Shown piece by piece: positions 1-11,500 of a stretch of DNA of 64,000 nucleotides. Origin of the DNA: Tubulanus polymorphus (taxonomy: Eukaryota > Nemertea > Palaeonemertea > Tubulaniformes > Tubulanidae); NCBI RefSeq assembly GCF_964204645.1, contig NC_134025.1:9801001-9865000 (forward strand), read 5' to 3'. Made by a program: the position numbers and the translations under genes. Under the pieces are notes generated by a model that worked only from the letters and a program-made list of their open reading frames with translations, did no database searches and was not told the DNA's origin. Every line of letters starts with the position of its first letter. Positions within the stretch are counted from its first letter, which is position 1.

Positions 1-580
1 AGAAACCCGTTATCGCTGCTTTGTAGCTATATTTTTATCTCCGTAACTAAGATGTATAAATGCGCTTTATCAAATTGTGAACTACTCACTCATAGTAATG
101 GGAACTACTGTGAAAACTCAAGGTAAAACTACATCTGGTTCAAAAATATTTCCTGATATAAGTATAATTAGTTCACAGTGCCTTTAAATAATTCTGTTCA
201 GAAAACAAGTAGTCATAGCTTGAAATATACTGACGTCAATACAATCCAATCAAAAATAAATGTTGCTGGATGTATCATAGAACAATAGTCAGTCTGTCTT
301 TGTCAATCCGTGTCATCATTGTTCCACCTATAAATTGCAGTTTATTTCAGAAAATGTGTCCCCTTTTTGTGAAAACAAAAGATAGCATAACTAACTAAAA
401 CAAAAATTTTATTTCATCACGCTGAAACTCTTAAATGTCGTTCTAACACGATTCATAACACGGAAGGTAAACGGATGATGATCGCGACATACGAATACGA
501 ATATTTGTTACACTCCAAACATTTCCATGGTATCAAAAATTAATCAATTACATAAACATTAATAAAATCATTTAAAACTT
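1..580. other. AT-rich non-coding stretch
   Basis: I see no gene, RNA or clear repeat here. The stretch is AT-rich, with stop codons in all frames and no exon-like block flanked by good splice sites. Confidence 0.5.
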
Positions 581-619
581 ATGGACTCATATGGACTCAT
601 ACTCTACCACAGAGATTCA

Positions 620-830
620 GAATTACGATTTAGACCAGACCTGCCACTGGTTTCAGTCCACATACATAGATTTGGACCGGACTTGGTTCGCTCTTTTAGA
701 CCATGCCAAATAAGACCGGTCTACACTAGACCGGTCCAGTTTGGAAAGGTATTTTCGTCTGTGGGAACGCTAGGTCAATATTTGACCGGACCAAACTTAG
801 ACCAGTCTAAATTTCGTCGTGTGAACGCAC
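620..830. repeat. Diverged foldback repeat with GACCGG words
   Basis: Variants of the word tagaccggtc recur: gaccgg appears near 675, 714, 729 and 783. The left arm around 668-683 (tagatttggaccggac) is the approximate inverse of the right arm around 783-802 (gaccggaccaaacttaga). The short open frame across it is repeat sequence and resembles no protein. It is probably an old MITE or other foldback element. I cannot define its ends or target-site duplication. Confidence 0.45.
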
Positions 831-894
831 CTATTATCTCGACATAAAATAATTTACAAAGAATGAAAAAAATTTGGATTTATGTCGCAACAAT

Positions 895-1147
895 AATTCG
901 ACATGATATCGGGACGACATAAATAAAATTTTTATTTTTCACAAATGATATCCCCAGGTCGGCAGCGGACCTCAACGGAAAAACGAATTTCGAATTAAAG
1001 ACACAAAATTTCTGAATTTATGTATATATAATAACTCGACATGAAATCGGCAAAACTATTTATTAATTGTAAATGATTTTGTTGAAATATATCTCAACTA
1101 AAAAACTAAAAATAAAATTTTCATTTCTCATAAATGATGTCCCCAGG
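895..1147. repeat. Two diverged direct repeats ending in AAATGATRTCCCCAGG
   Basis: Unit 1 (about 895-957) begins aattcgacatgatatcgg and ends aaatgatatccccagg. Unit 2 (about 1032-1147) begins aactcgacatgaaatcgg and ends aaatgatgtccccagg. The shared start and end words with different middles suggest a decayed tandem duplication or two nested copies of one element. Confidence 0.5.
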
Positions 1148-1904
1148 ACGCTTTCGTAGATTACAATACAAATCACTTTTTCAATACATTCCATGCTCTA
1201 ATTTTCAAAATTAAAGAGTTGTCTTTGAATCCGCAGCCAAAGAGGAAGCAGCAATGAACATCGGGGGCGCACCTGGAATATTGGATCACTATGTGGCATG
1301 TGGCATGTTACTGCGGTCCAGCTGTCGTCAGCGAGCTTCGCAGGCGCGAAATACCAAAAGGCTGTCTGGGCAGCCTCCTTACGAAATATTGAAAAATCAG
1401 ATGAAAGTTGTTGCATTCTGAGCGCTTTCCTGGTTGAAATTAGGAATGAAATACGCTCACAATATCACCGTTTTGTGAACAATTCTTGGTGAGAAAATTC
1501 CAAGATCGTGACCCCTCCTGGACCGCCACAGAATGTGGACTGCATCTCAAAAAAAGTCCTCCTACTACAGTTCTTTAACTACCTACAGTCAGTATTTTGA
1601 ATGATATTCAAAGGAGCATATAAGAAAGTAGAATACAACTTTCTACTGGCAACATGTTCAAAAAGAAGCAGTATACCACCAGCTTTCAACAGCATTACGA
1701 AAATAATTGTTGATTAATTCAATTGCTCATTAAGCTATAGGCCTATATTGACTGACCGCTATCAGGGAGCAGTTTCTAATCATTCGAGTAAATTACTCAT
1801 TTAAGACCAAGTTGAATAACGGCCCTAAAGATTTGAAAAGTGCCCATTCAAAAATCAGGGGCAATTATCTCTTTAACGATTTAAAGAGAAGCAACAGTGA
1901 AATT

Positions 1905-1995
1905 ACGCGCTCTAACCGGGGATCGAACCCGGGTCTAGTTGAAATCAATGCTATAAACCAGTAAAACTAATAGAACTAGCCCACTTAACCAGCTT
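1905..1995 (-). repeat. tRNA-derived SINE fragment or tRNA pseudogene
   Basis: On the minus strand there is a B-box-like GGTTCGATCC (1920-1929) in a perfect 5-bp T-arm stem (ccggg/cccgg). An A-box-like TGGTTAAGTGG lies about 60 bases upstream. The acceptor stem does not pair beyond three bases and the spacing is too long for an ordinary tRNA. This fits the Pol III head of a SINE or a decayed tRNA better than a working gene. Confidence 0.45.
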
Positions 1996-2159
1996 GTCAT
2001 GCGAGTGTAACGACTATAAAATTACATGTTCAAGTCTTGTGTGACGATGCCTAACAGCAAAGGTGTTTTATACTAATCCTATTGGTTATTAGAATACAAT
2101 AAATAATGGGACACATTTTCTGAAATATCCTGACTAAAGATTAAAAATAAATACGACGA

Positions 2160-2490
2160 CAAAATCTGACCCTAAATCCCCACCCACCTAAACCCTTCAC
2201 TACCACCCACCCATACCCTACCCTACCCCACCCCACCCACCTACACCCTTCCTCTAAAGTCCTGCCGCCACCCAACCTCCCCAACCCACCCTCACTCCCA
2301 GACCCAATCTCTCCCATCCTCCCTAACCCTACCCTCCCATCCTCCCAGGCCCCATCCCTCCCCCCTCCTAGACCCATCCCTCCCGCCCTCCCAGACCCCA
2401 TCCCTCCCGCCCTCCCAGACCCCATCCCTCCCACCCTCCCTCTACCCCTGCCTCCCCCCAACCCTACCCACCCTCCCAAAACCCCGCGGT
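2160..2490. repeat. C-rich / G-rich low-complexity tract with minisatellite
   Basis: This is a nearly uninterrupted pyrimidine-rich tract on the plus strand. It includes an imperfect repeat of about 25 bases (ccctcccagaccccatccct) around 2340-2440 and runs of CCC separated by one to three bases at 2206-2240. The minus strand is therefore G-rich and can form G-quadruplexes. The glycine-rich frame opposite it is a by-product of composition. Confidence 0.8.
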
Positions 2491-3020
2491 TAGATGAGTT
2501 GAAGTGGTACGATGTTTTAGTTAGATGGATGGGAATAGTGAAAATGAGAGAACAAATCACTGTTCAATCACAGGATGAAGTAATGCAGTGATCTGTATTC
2601 TGTATCTGCACACAATGTTACATGTATCTGTAACTGTTCAATCAGTCTGATATCTACAGTAGTATAATCTAGAGAAATTGTGAACACACCTGATTGTGAT
2701 GAAGAAACTTGATTGATAACAGTTGAGTTATTGATATCAGGGACCAGTTTCATATTGACTAGAAATAACAAAGTTGATCACAATTTAGAAAACCTGTTAA
2801 CCCGCTTTACCCTTTATGTATCCCTGAAATAACAATCCCAACTATGAACTAACCCTTACCAAATATACACCGATATAAAGACATTTGAATGGATTTAAGC
2901 CAAGATTTCATTTCAAAACATTGTTTATAACAAACACTATAAAACTGGTCCCTTAAAATCAAACCAACAACATAAATTATAAATGAGATAAATGTAACTT
3001 ATCTTGAATTTCCATTTAGT

Positions 3021-3340
3021 GAATCCTGATGTCGTGTGCCGAATCCAAGACAGTCTTATTGTCAAACAATGATTCCAGATGTCCTGCGCAGAATCCAAGA
3101 GTCTTATTGTAAAACATGGATTCCTGATGTCCCTGTGCAGAATCTAAGAAAGTCTGATTGTAAAGCACTGTTTCATTGTCCTGTATTGAATCCAACAAAG
3201 TCATGTAAAGTACCGATTCCTTGTCCTTAAATCCAACGAAGTATTACTTTAAAGCACTGATTCCTGGTTGTCCTGCGCTGATTCCAAGAAAGTCTTATTT
3301 GTAAAGCGCAGATTCCTTGTTGTCCTGTACTGAATCCAAG
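3021..3340. repeat. Tandem array, seven units of about 48 bp
   Basis: Units start near 3021, 3070, 3118, 3169, 3214, 3258 and 3310. Each has the pattern gattcc-TG-tgtcctg-cgcagaatccaag followed by aagtcttattgtaaagcac. Units range from about 44 to 52 bases and have diverged by point changes and small indels, so this is an old minisatellite. Short open frames on both strands within it are products of the repeat. Confidence 0.8.
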
Positions 3341-3764
3341 TTCCCATTGTAGTGACCTACGATAGACAAATCAAAGATTGTTTTCTTTGCTTAGATGACT
3401 GCAGAATTATTAAATTCAAAATTCAAACTTACAAATTAAATTGTTCGCTCCAATCTGTAGTTCATTTATCCAGGGCTTTCTTTCTATGGTTTAGGTTTTG
3501 CCTCCAGAGTTCAACATCAAACATAAAAGAAAGTAAAGATACATGAATAGATGAATATTATCTTTTTCTGAAACAGATGAAGAAAACATTTAAAAGATGA
3601 AATAAACTTACACTGTTTCTGATGTAAATTCTTTATGAAATGGTTTTACACATCTACAAATGAAAATGAAAGTATTAAAATTGATACTGGATAAAAACCG
3701 AATAAATTCATCATATAGGCCTACAAGGCAAAACTAAAACTGAAGTCGCGAAAATCTCGTGCCC

Positions 3765-4020
3765 TTTTTTTTCATATCCAAAGTAGAAAAGGGCACTTTT
3801 TTACAAGACAAGATAGATAATTTTGAACAAAAAGCACATAATTCTTCAAGATTTTGTCTTCATTTCCTGGAAACTACATCCCGATGCAGTTAAAATGCTT
3901 GAAAGCACTTCACGTCAGGACTTTAATTGCCTGGAATTTGCAGCAAAATTTTTTAGAATGCCCTTTTTAATTTCAAAATGCCCTTTGTGCTACCCTTGAC
4001 AGTGGTCCCTGGATCCGCCC
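3765..4020 (-). repeat. Probable transposable-element remnant with GGGGCGGATCCAGG end
   Basis: Read on the minus strand, the block opens cagggg-cggatccaggg (plus 4003-4020), contains several agggcattt words and ends near 3765. A second copy of the end motif (ggatccgccctgg) lies at 4213-4230. The same style of opening occurs in the pair at 27857 and 56637. Family assignment is uncertain. Confidence 0.4.
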
Positions 4021-4229
4021 CTGTACACTATGTTTGTAACGAAATTGAAGTAAATTTGAAGCGGCAATAATAGAACCTGTCAAAAATCGGCAATTGGCCG
4101 CAGCAATCAAAAGTTGCTTCCTTTCCAACGTGCCTACAGCAAGACCAAGCCTATGGTCTAGAAATATCAGATGACCGTCCGCTCTTGAAGTTTTGGGCCC
4201 CATATTCTAAATTCCTGGATCCGCCCTGG

Positions 4230-5828
4230 TCAGTCAATCCATCAATGGCCTTTTTTAGTTTTTCAAGTTGTCTTGCTTGACTGATTTTCACCATGTGCGC
4301 CTAGATTCACCTCCGAAATATGATTACCCGCAATGATCTAAGATGAAATATTTTTCGCCATTTTAACTTATGTTACGAATACTTACCGAATATTGAAAAA
4401 CTGATTTTTGGGGTCTTAAAGGAGGCTGCCTATGTTTGAAATTAGGCGAGGTTTTTGTTTTTCGCGTTAGTTGAGCACGCCATTTTGATATAGATATTTC
4501 ATGTGTCTCAGATAACCGCGCGGCGCATGTCAAATGTACAATGTCGGTATCGAGTTTCAATCGAGGTCGAATCCTGGATGGGGAGATTCTCGTGCAAGTC
4601 TCAGAAATCACCGGTCCTCATCAGAGTAACGAGTTCAGCGGAGTTAACAGTAATGCCATACCAAAATTCGTTATTCCGGTGGCTAGATGTAGGCCTAACA
4701 GTTGGTTATCTGTTCATTATGAGAACGCTCCAGGGCCTGGCACTAAAACCGAAAAAAACGAGAGATCTCTTGGCCAAAACTACTGCTGAAATTTGTTTTT
4801 GTTTAGTCGTGGAATCATTTTAAGCATACTATGCTCGCTTTCCCTGGGATACAGCAAACATGCAAAAGTGCCCTTCAATTTAAGAACGCCCCTTCACAAA
4901 ATCCTGGCTACGGGCTTGCCGGGACACGAGACACTCGATCACGGCGGGGGAGAAAAACGTCCTGGCCGTCGTGATTCGTTTGAGACAATAAACGAAGAAA
5001 TAAATTCCTGACCGAAAACTAAAGCAATCGCTGTGGCATTTTCTATGGCTGGGGGTATTCCCCTTGGCTGAAAGGTGTGTCTTTCACAGAAAATGTATAA
5101 TTTAATCAGCAAAAAATATCAGAGATCCCCTCCTCGGAACCGACGGGACTCGAGTCTTTGGCCGGCCGTAGCTATGGGTTTTCCACGATTCTGGTATTTT
5201 CGGAGCCACCCTTCCTCTGCTGATCGCCGAGTTTCGCTTTCGCTTTTACGCAAAGGAAGACTTATTTTGCCTCGAAAAGAAACAGTTCGATCGTTTAAAA
5301 GGTTGAAAGTCTCTGACAGGCTCGCTTTTCAAACTCTGTGAATTTGTTAATCCCAAGCTTTACGTGACAAACTACTCGCTCCAGTGTCCATCTACCACCC
5401 GTAGTCTAGTACCTAAATTCAAACAAACTTTATTGCTCATTTAAATATTAATATTGCGATATATAATCCCCGTTTGATTCAAATTCACAGACTGCACAGT
5501 TCAGTGGTCTGGTCATATAAAGTGAAATAATGCAGTCCAGTCGCGTTGGAAGCAATTTTTGATTGCCGCTGCAAATTGCCGATTTTGACAGGTTAAAAAA
5601 TGTTGCCGCAGCGAATTTACTACAATTTCTTCAGAAACATGGTTTTCAAAAAAAGTCATTCAACACCACTGCAGTCATGATCAATCACCTATGGATGGTG
5701 GCATGTGACTTGGGTTGATTCGAGAATATGTTTCAAGCTTGAAAATGTTCCTGAGTTGTAATAGGCCTATACAATTTTAAACACTGAATTACAAATTATA
5801 TCGATGCTTTTTTGTTTTAATATTATAG
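4230..5828. other. Non-coding stretch upstream of the ankyrin/SOCS gene
   Basis: No coding region supported. Several overlapping short open frames (for example 4503-4823) show no recognisable domain or splice context. The sequence just before the downstream gene (ttttaatattatag at 5814-5828) looks like a splice acceptor, so a 5' untranslated exon and the promoter are probably somewhere here. I could not place them. Confidence 0.4.
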
Positions 5829-8042
5829 ATGGGCATGGACGAAGAAGAAACTGATGATACTGACTCGGCAACTGAATTACGAAAACTAGGATATGCTTAC
5901 TATTGCGCTCAACGAGCTGATTGTGAGAATCTGAGAAAACTGATTAATCAAGGGTTTGATATCGCCGAAACGCTCACTGCCGAATCTCATTGTCCGCTGT
6001 ATTTTGCTGTGCTTTACAATCACATCGATGTGGTTGAGTTACTCTTGCAATATTATGTACCGAAAGTAAGTAGGAAGAGTAACTATTTACTAAACATAGC
6101 GATCAACGGTGAGAGTTCCGATCCGAGGACCAATCGGATGGTCGACGTTCTGCTGAAAAGCGGAGTATCTTCGAGCGACGGTTCATTCATATTCATCCCT
6201 GAAGGAGAAACATTGACACTGGTCGAACGGGAAATTCTAAGTCTGTTAGAAAATGGCGGTAAATATCCGCGGAAAGAAACCTGTTTGAATAATGCCGTAG
6301 AGAAGAGGAACCGTGAGGCAGTTGATATAATTTTAGATTGGAATTATCCACAAAATATCGATGATCCATTTACCATTGAATCGGTCAAGTCTGTCCTATA
6401 TTCAGCTTGTAGACCGAATACAATTACAATGCTCAATCAACTTTTGTCGCGTAAGGAGATGAGGACAAATTTGCCGATTTGCGTCGTAACTACGATGTTC
6501 AACGCTGCAATGCAGGCCGGAAACAAGGACGCCCTCGAAGCCCTATTGAATATTGAAGGAATGAACTACAGCAAGCTAGTGCAGCTGAAGTCATATTGCG
6601 TTCTTGGAAGGGTCGCTGATGTTGAAAAGTTACTCGAAGATCTATCGGAAATTGTCAAAAAACGTCGCGATAATGAATCCGGTTTCGAGAGACTCCTTTT
6701 CTTGTGTGCTAAAGGAGGAAATTGTCGGGTGTTTGACATGGTTTATGAAGCAGCGGCTGAAGAAATTGACAACGTTGTGTTATCAAAATGTACCTCCTAT
6801 GCTGCTCAGCATGACCAAACGGATATGTTCAAGCGCCTTGTAGAGCTGGGAGCGGATCCTTTTATTGTAGATGAAAATGAACGAGAAGAATGCTCTGCAT
6901 TAGAGATGTGTTACAAGAGTGGAAGTTTGGATATTTTGGACATTCTCTTGGAAAAGAGAATGTTGGAAAATATGGATTATGAAAGATGTGTCATACGCGG
7001 ATGTTACACTAACCCATTTTGCATTTTACCCATGTACGCTACTGATGACAGTTCTTCAAGATTCTATGCGATGGCGGTAAGACTTATGGAATATTTAGGG
7101 AACTTAGTGAATATTGCCGATAGACAAGGTAGAACTCCGTTGATGATGGCTTGTTCGCACGGCAATATTGCCATGATCGAATTACTCCTTGTGAATGGTG
7201 CCGACGTGCTCTTGTCCGATAACAAAGGAATGTCTTGTTTTTCACATCTAATAGATTTCGAAGATAGACGCTTCAAGAGACACAACCCGGATGATAAGAC
7301 GACCCACATGCCATCCGACACGCATATTCAAAGTCAAATCCGAATTCTGGAATTACTACGTAATCATATCCCAAAAAAACCAAATACAGAACTTCAATTG
7401 TTGAGCGGAATCTTAAGTTGTTGTCTTAAGGTGCTGAACTTTCGTTTGATTCATTACTGTTTTGAATCATTTCCAACGTACGTTTTGAATCATTGGATAA
7501 CGTGTCAGTCTTACTGGAAGTTCATGGTATTATGGAATACGAATGAGTTGTTTGACACGAGCGTGCGCACCAAGGATATAATTGACCTGTGCGATATTAT
7601 GATCGACGTAATTGATCAAAAGGAGCTTTTCCTCGCGCATTTTTCGCACGATATTTGCAACATGAACCCGTATGTGCTGTTGTACATCATCGAAAAGGGT
7701 TGCGGCGTTTTGCGCGATATTCCTGTAAATGTCATTAGCGATTTGCTCTCGTGTCGAAAACCCGATCTCGGAATGATACGTTTCATGCGCGACTGCGGTT
7801 ACGATATCTATACAACAGTCATCAAATCGGTGAATGATTCCGACAGTTTCTGCGATTCTATTGCAGCGACGGCAAAAATTCTCGTCTCTACACCGTTATC
7901 GTTGCAGTGTTTATGTCGTGTCGTTGTCCGGCGACAACTGTTTCTCGTCCATCGATGGTCGGGATTTACGCAAAAAATTGCCGAGTTAATGCTGCCAAAT
8001 ACCGTGAAATCATTTCTCACGTTCGAGGGAAATACTTTTTAA
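5829..8042 (+). CDS. Ankyrin-repeat and SOCS-box (ASB-like) protein, 737 aa
   Basis: This probably encodes the substrate-recognition subunit of an Elongin B/C-Cullin 5 ubiquitin ligase. Ankyrin repeats are diverged. The clearest are about residues 50-76 (PLYFAVLYNHIDVVELLL) and 432-466 (GRTPLMMACSHGNIAMIELL), with further helix pairs near 215-250 and 325-390. The last 47 residues form a SOCS box. The BC-box SLQCLCRVVV starts near 691 and matches the S/T-L-x3-C-x3-hydrophobic consensus. LMLPNTVKSFL near 720 matches the Cullin-5 box. The whole frame is one exon. The ATG directly follows a good splice-acceptor sequence, so a non-coding 5' exon is likely. An AATAAA lies at 8068-8073. The gene converges on RPAP1. 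Which ASB family member it is, and its substrate, cannot be told. Other ankyrin proteins are excluded by the SOCS box. Confidence 0.85.
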   Translation: MGMDEEETDDTDSATELRKLGYAYYCAQRADCENLRKLINQGFDIAETLTAESHCPLYFAVLYNHIDVVELLLQYYVPKVSRKSNYLLNIAINGESSDPRTNRMVDVLLKSGVSSSDGSFIFIPEGETLTLVEREILSLLENGGKYPRKETCLNNAVEKRNREAVDIILDWNYPQNIDDPFTIESVKSVLYSACRPNTITMLNQLLSRKEMRTNLPICVVTTMFNAAMQAGNKDALEALLNIEGMNYSKLVQLKSYCVLGRVADVEKLLEDLSEIVKKRRDNESGFERLLFLCAKGGNCRVFDMVYEAAAEEIDNVVLSKCTSYAAQHDQTDMFKRLVELGADPFIVDENEREECSALEMCYKSGSLDILDILLEKRMLENMDYERCVIRGCYTNPFCILPMYATDDSSSRFYAMAVRLMEYLGNLVNIADRQGRTPLMMACSHGNIAMIELLLVNGADVLLSDNKGMSCFSHLIDFEDRRFKRHNPDDKTTHMPSDTHIQSQIRILELLRNHIPKKPNTELQLLSGILSCCLKVLNFRLIHYCFESFPTYVLNHWITCQSYWKFMVLWNTNELFDTSVRTKDIIDLCDIMIDVIDQKELFLAHFSHDICNMNPYVLLYIIEKGCGVLRDIPVNVISDLLSCRKPDLGMIRFMRDCGYDIYTTVIKSVNDSDSFCDSIAATAKILVSTPLSLQCLCRVVVRRQLFLVHRWSGFTQKIAELMLPNTVKSFLTFEGNTF

Positions 8043-8568
8043 GCCTATGGATACTGTTAGGCCCTGAAATAAAATTATGATCGCATAGCATTCCATAAAT
8101 TTTTGTAAATCATAGACTACTTTGCTTCTCATGTGATATATGCTGTTTGCTGATACGGCTATGCTCACCACCAATCTTGTTAGCCCCAGTATAGGGGCAG
8201 ACAGGTTTTGGCTTGCATATCATGTTTGCAGTGACACTTTAAATCCACAAATTAAGCATAGCAAGAATTGTTATGAACTTTTACTGAAAAAACTGTCTAC
8301 AGATAAATGCTCTATGGATAAAAAGTGAACACATAATATTGTGATTCCTAGTGACGTAGTAGGCCTACTGCAAATTATGATATGCATTGCATTAATAAAT
8401 TATTGTCATTCCAATTCCATGTTTTGATAAATAAAAGAAATGAAATCGATTTAAAATGCATATACTGGTTATTTATTCACAAAAAGGTTTTGAAATACAC
8501 AGCACTGAACCATTCTGAGCCACAAGTAATGGCCCGTAATATCACAGAATGTTTGATGTCTGTTATGT

Positions 8569-11500
8569 TTAGCTGACGATAGCTTTCTCCAGCATAAGTT
8601 GTCGACTCTGCGGTAAAGAATCGTATAAGTCAAATCCGAGATCACTGGCTTCATTTGCTTTCAAGTAGAATAAAACGTGATGACCAAATTCCTGTCAGAT
8701 AGAAGAATATAAACATTAGTTTATGCTATTCACTAGAACATCTACAATTGATTCTGCACTACTTGTTAACATTGATTTGAAATGACAAAATTTGATGGTC
8801 GCTTGGCTGGGTTCCAAAAAGAGGACACCTCTGCTCATAGCTGCCTCAGTTTCCAAATTCCCTATCTTTATGCATTGTTTTCCCCGGTTCTTCAAAACAA
8901 ACCAAAAATGAAGGTCCCAACTACCGGATTAGATGGTGTCTACTGTAACGGAAATTTTTAGCCCACTTGGGACTTTAGTCCCAGCGGGCTATTGCATTCA
9001 CTTTTCGTCCATCGTCCGTCCGTCCCTCCGTAGACGGAATCCAGTTATTTTGGAAAGTTTTGAAGACGCTTCAAAGTAATGTCTTGATATTTGGTTCATA
9101 CATGTACCTACCCTAGACACATCTTCAGCCCAAAAACTGGCCCTGCCAAAATCAGCATGTTTTACACATTTTTGAACGTTTTGAGGGAAATTTTGAAGAC
9201 TCTTAAATCAATTACCTTGATCTTTCGTAAATATTTGAATCCCCAAAGGGCCCATCACCATAAGAAAAATTGGGTCGATCGAACTCAAGATGGCCATCCT
9301 GTGACCTTTTTAGTGCCCAAAAATGTAAATTTTGGCCCGAATTCTGAGTTCTGTAGCTTCCTACTGGTTTGCCATTTCTCATTGCAATTTGTGATATGAT
9401 TATGGTGAGTTTCAATGTCATTGGGCTTTGCATATGGTCACCAGGGGGCGCTGAATAGTAGAATAACTTAGTATTTCCATATCATATTGGTACCTAGGCA
9501 TATTTTGTTACCCCAATCAATTACAAAATTGTAGCTGCTGACATGTGCTATGATTGTGGTGAGTTTCAAGGTCATTGGATTTTTTCAAGGTCATTAGATG
9601 GGCATTGAATATTGAAATTGTTAGATCATCTGAAACCACTTCCCAAGTGGGCATGGTGTCCCTGGACCCCTAGTGTGTTTAGTTGCTATTGGTCATTTTC
9701 AATAACTACATCAATAAATACTTAGCCGTTTTAGGCTTAAAACATGTTTGCAAAACAGAACCCTGATCCAAGGAATAACTAGAAAGATATTTACCTTATC
9801 TTTATTGTTGTTTGCATGTTTCATCATTTTCAGTTTTATTTGCTGGTATTTTCCATCTTGTAAATAGATAAATCGATTGACATGGTGAATGGCTATGACA
9901 TACATCAGCGGTGACCATTGTCTTCTCACACTTGGCATCACTAAAGCTTTGTAGTACATTTCTAGCAATTCGACATCTGATTCAACTGGTTGCAAGAAAC
10001 TGTTTAGGTTGATTGGCAGCTGAAAAAAAGATTTATAATTTGAAGACCAAACATCTAAATAGGAGAGGGAAAATCTAGAAAGCTCCATACATACTGGCTT
10101 TAATACACACTCGCACACACAATCTTTTCTTTGCTTAACCTACGTAATGTAATTTAGTTTCATACTTGAAAATGGAAACAGAAAATTTACCTCTTTCGTT
10201 GTTAAACTCATTGCGCGAAGCACACTGGCATATTCACCCCATATAGCTCTGCGGTACTTAATATCATAACGTTGTTGAATCGGCATTAGGACAAAGGAAC
10301 CAAAAACGGCATCACCAAACGACACTGCTTCGTATTGCTGTAGTAATGACGTATACCTGCAAAGAAATTGAGGGAATAGAAAGCATAATTTTGTATTAAA
10401 AGTAAAACATCAGGGTTCTTTATGTTCCAATAGTTTGTTACATCCTGCATAAAATCATGGTGAAAAGTTTTGATTATATCTGTTCAATCGAATGCATTTT
10501 TGATGAGCTTCTCTACGATATAAAAGCGAACTTACAAGTCATAGAATGAAACTATTCCAGGAATCTTCTCTTCGTAATCGGTCTGATTCTGTAGAAGTGG
10601 TTTGCAGTATTCTTTTAGCAATGCGCACAGGTAACAGTGTATGGTACTGTCAAGGAACAAGTCACTACCTAAAAGTAAACAATTTTGAAAAGCTGTATCG
10701 AGCTTAACACTTGCTACGTGGACTTGTAATGTAAATATAGCATTGCATACCAGCAATGAAACAACACATGAGTCTTGTAATTCGAGTGGCGACTGATATC
10801 TGATTCATTGTTTCCGGTCTCCATACATGAAGCATATAAATCCATCGGAGCATATAAGCGACCATACTAATCTCGGCTGAACTGATCGTGTCGGGAAGCG
10901 TCTGACTAGGGTCACTGGAATAAACGGAAACACAGTTTAGAGGAGTCAAACACATAGGTTAACATCTATCGCCATTCTACTGTACAGTGAATTTACATTT
11001 TCAACGTTTTCTGATAGAGCTGAAGTACAGGGTAGAACATCCAGTCTGTTGGCAATAATGTCTGTCCTATAGGTCCAGTTTGCATACTGTTAATACCAAA
11101 ACAAATATGTTCAACAACACATCTGAAAGAGAATTTTAAAATACTAATTACATCATCAATAAATGCTACACGCTTCAGAGATGAAAGCTTTTTTATCACG
11201 ATATGATAACGAACCTGGATTCGTAGAGACGATTTTGAATTTCTGGAAATGTCTGTAGGTACATTGCTCTAATACCGATTAGGTTTTCCACGCCATCTTG
11301 CAGCAGTTGGCAACGTGTCCGATGCAATTCTTCTCGCGTAGCGCTCGGTAAACTTTTGACCGATAAGCTCAAGTCCGCTATATCGAAACTGGATAACTCA
11401 TCGGACTCATTTTCCCTGAAGAAAATAATGAATACCCTAATTCAATGATTCAAGGATTATCAATAGCTCCAGGTTTAAGGCACCCCTCCCCAGATGTCGT

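Noticed and set aside
1905-1995. Functional tRNA gene
   Set aside because: T arm is perfect but the acceptor stem does not pair and the A-to-B box distance is wrong; called a SINE or pseudogene instead.
2141-2560. Glycine-rich open frame of 139 codons, minus strand
   Set aside because: It is produced by the G-rich low-complexity tract; there is no non-repetitive protein sequence and no gene context.
4503-4823. 106-codon open frame upstream of the ankyrin gene
   Set aside because: Overlaps other frames of similar length, no domain, no splice partner found.
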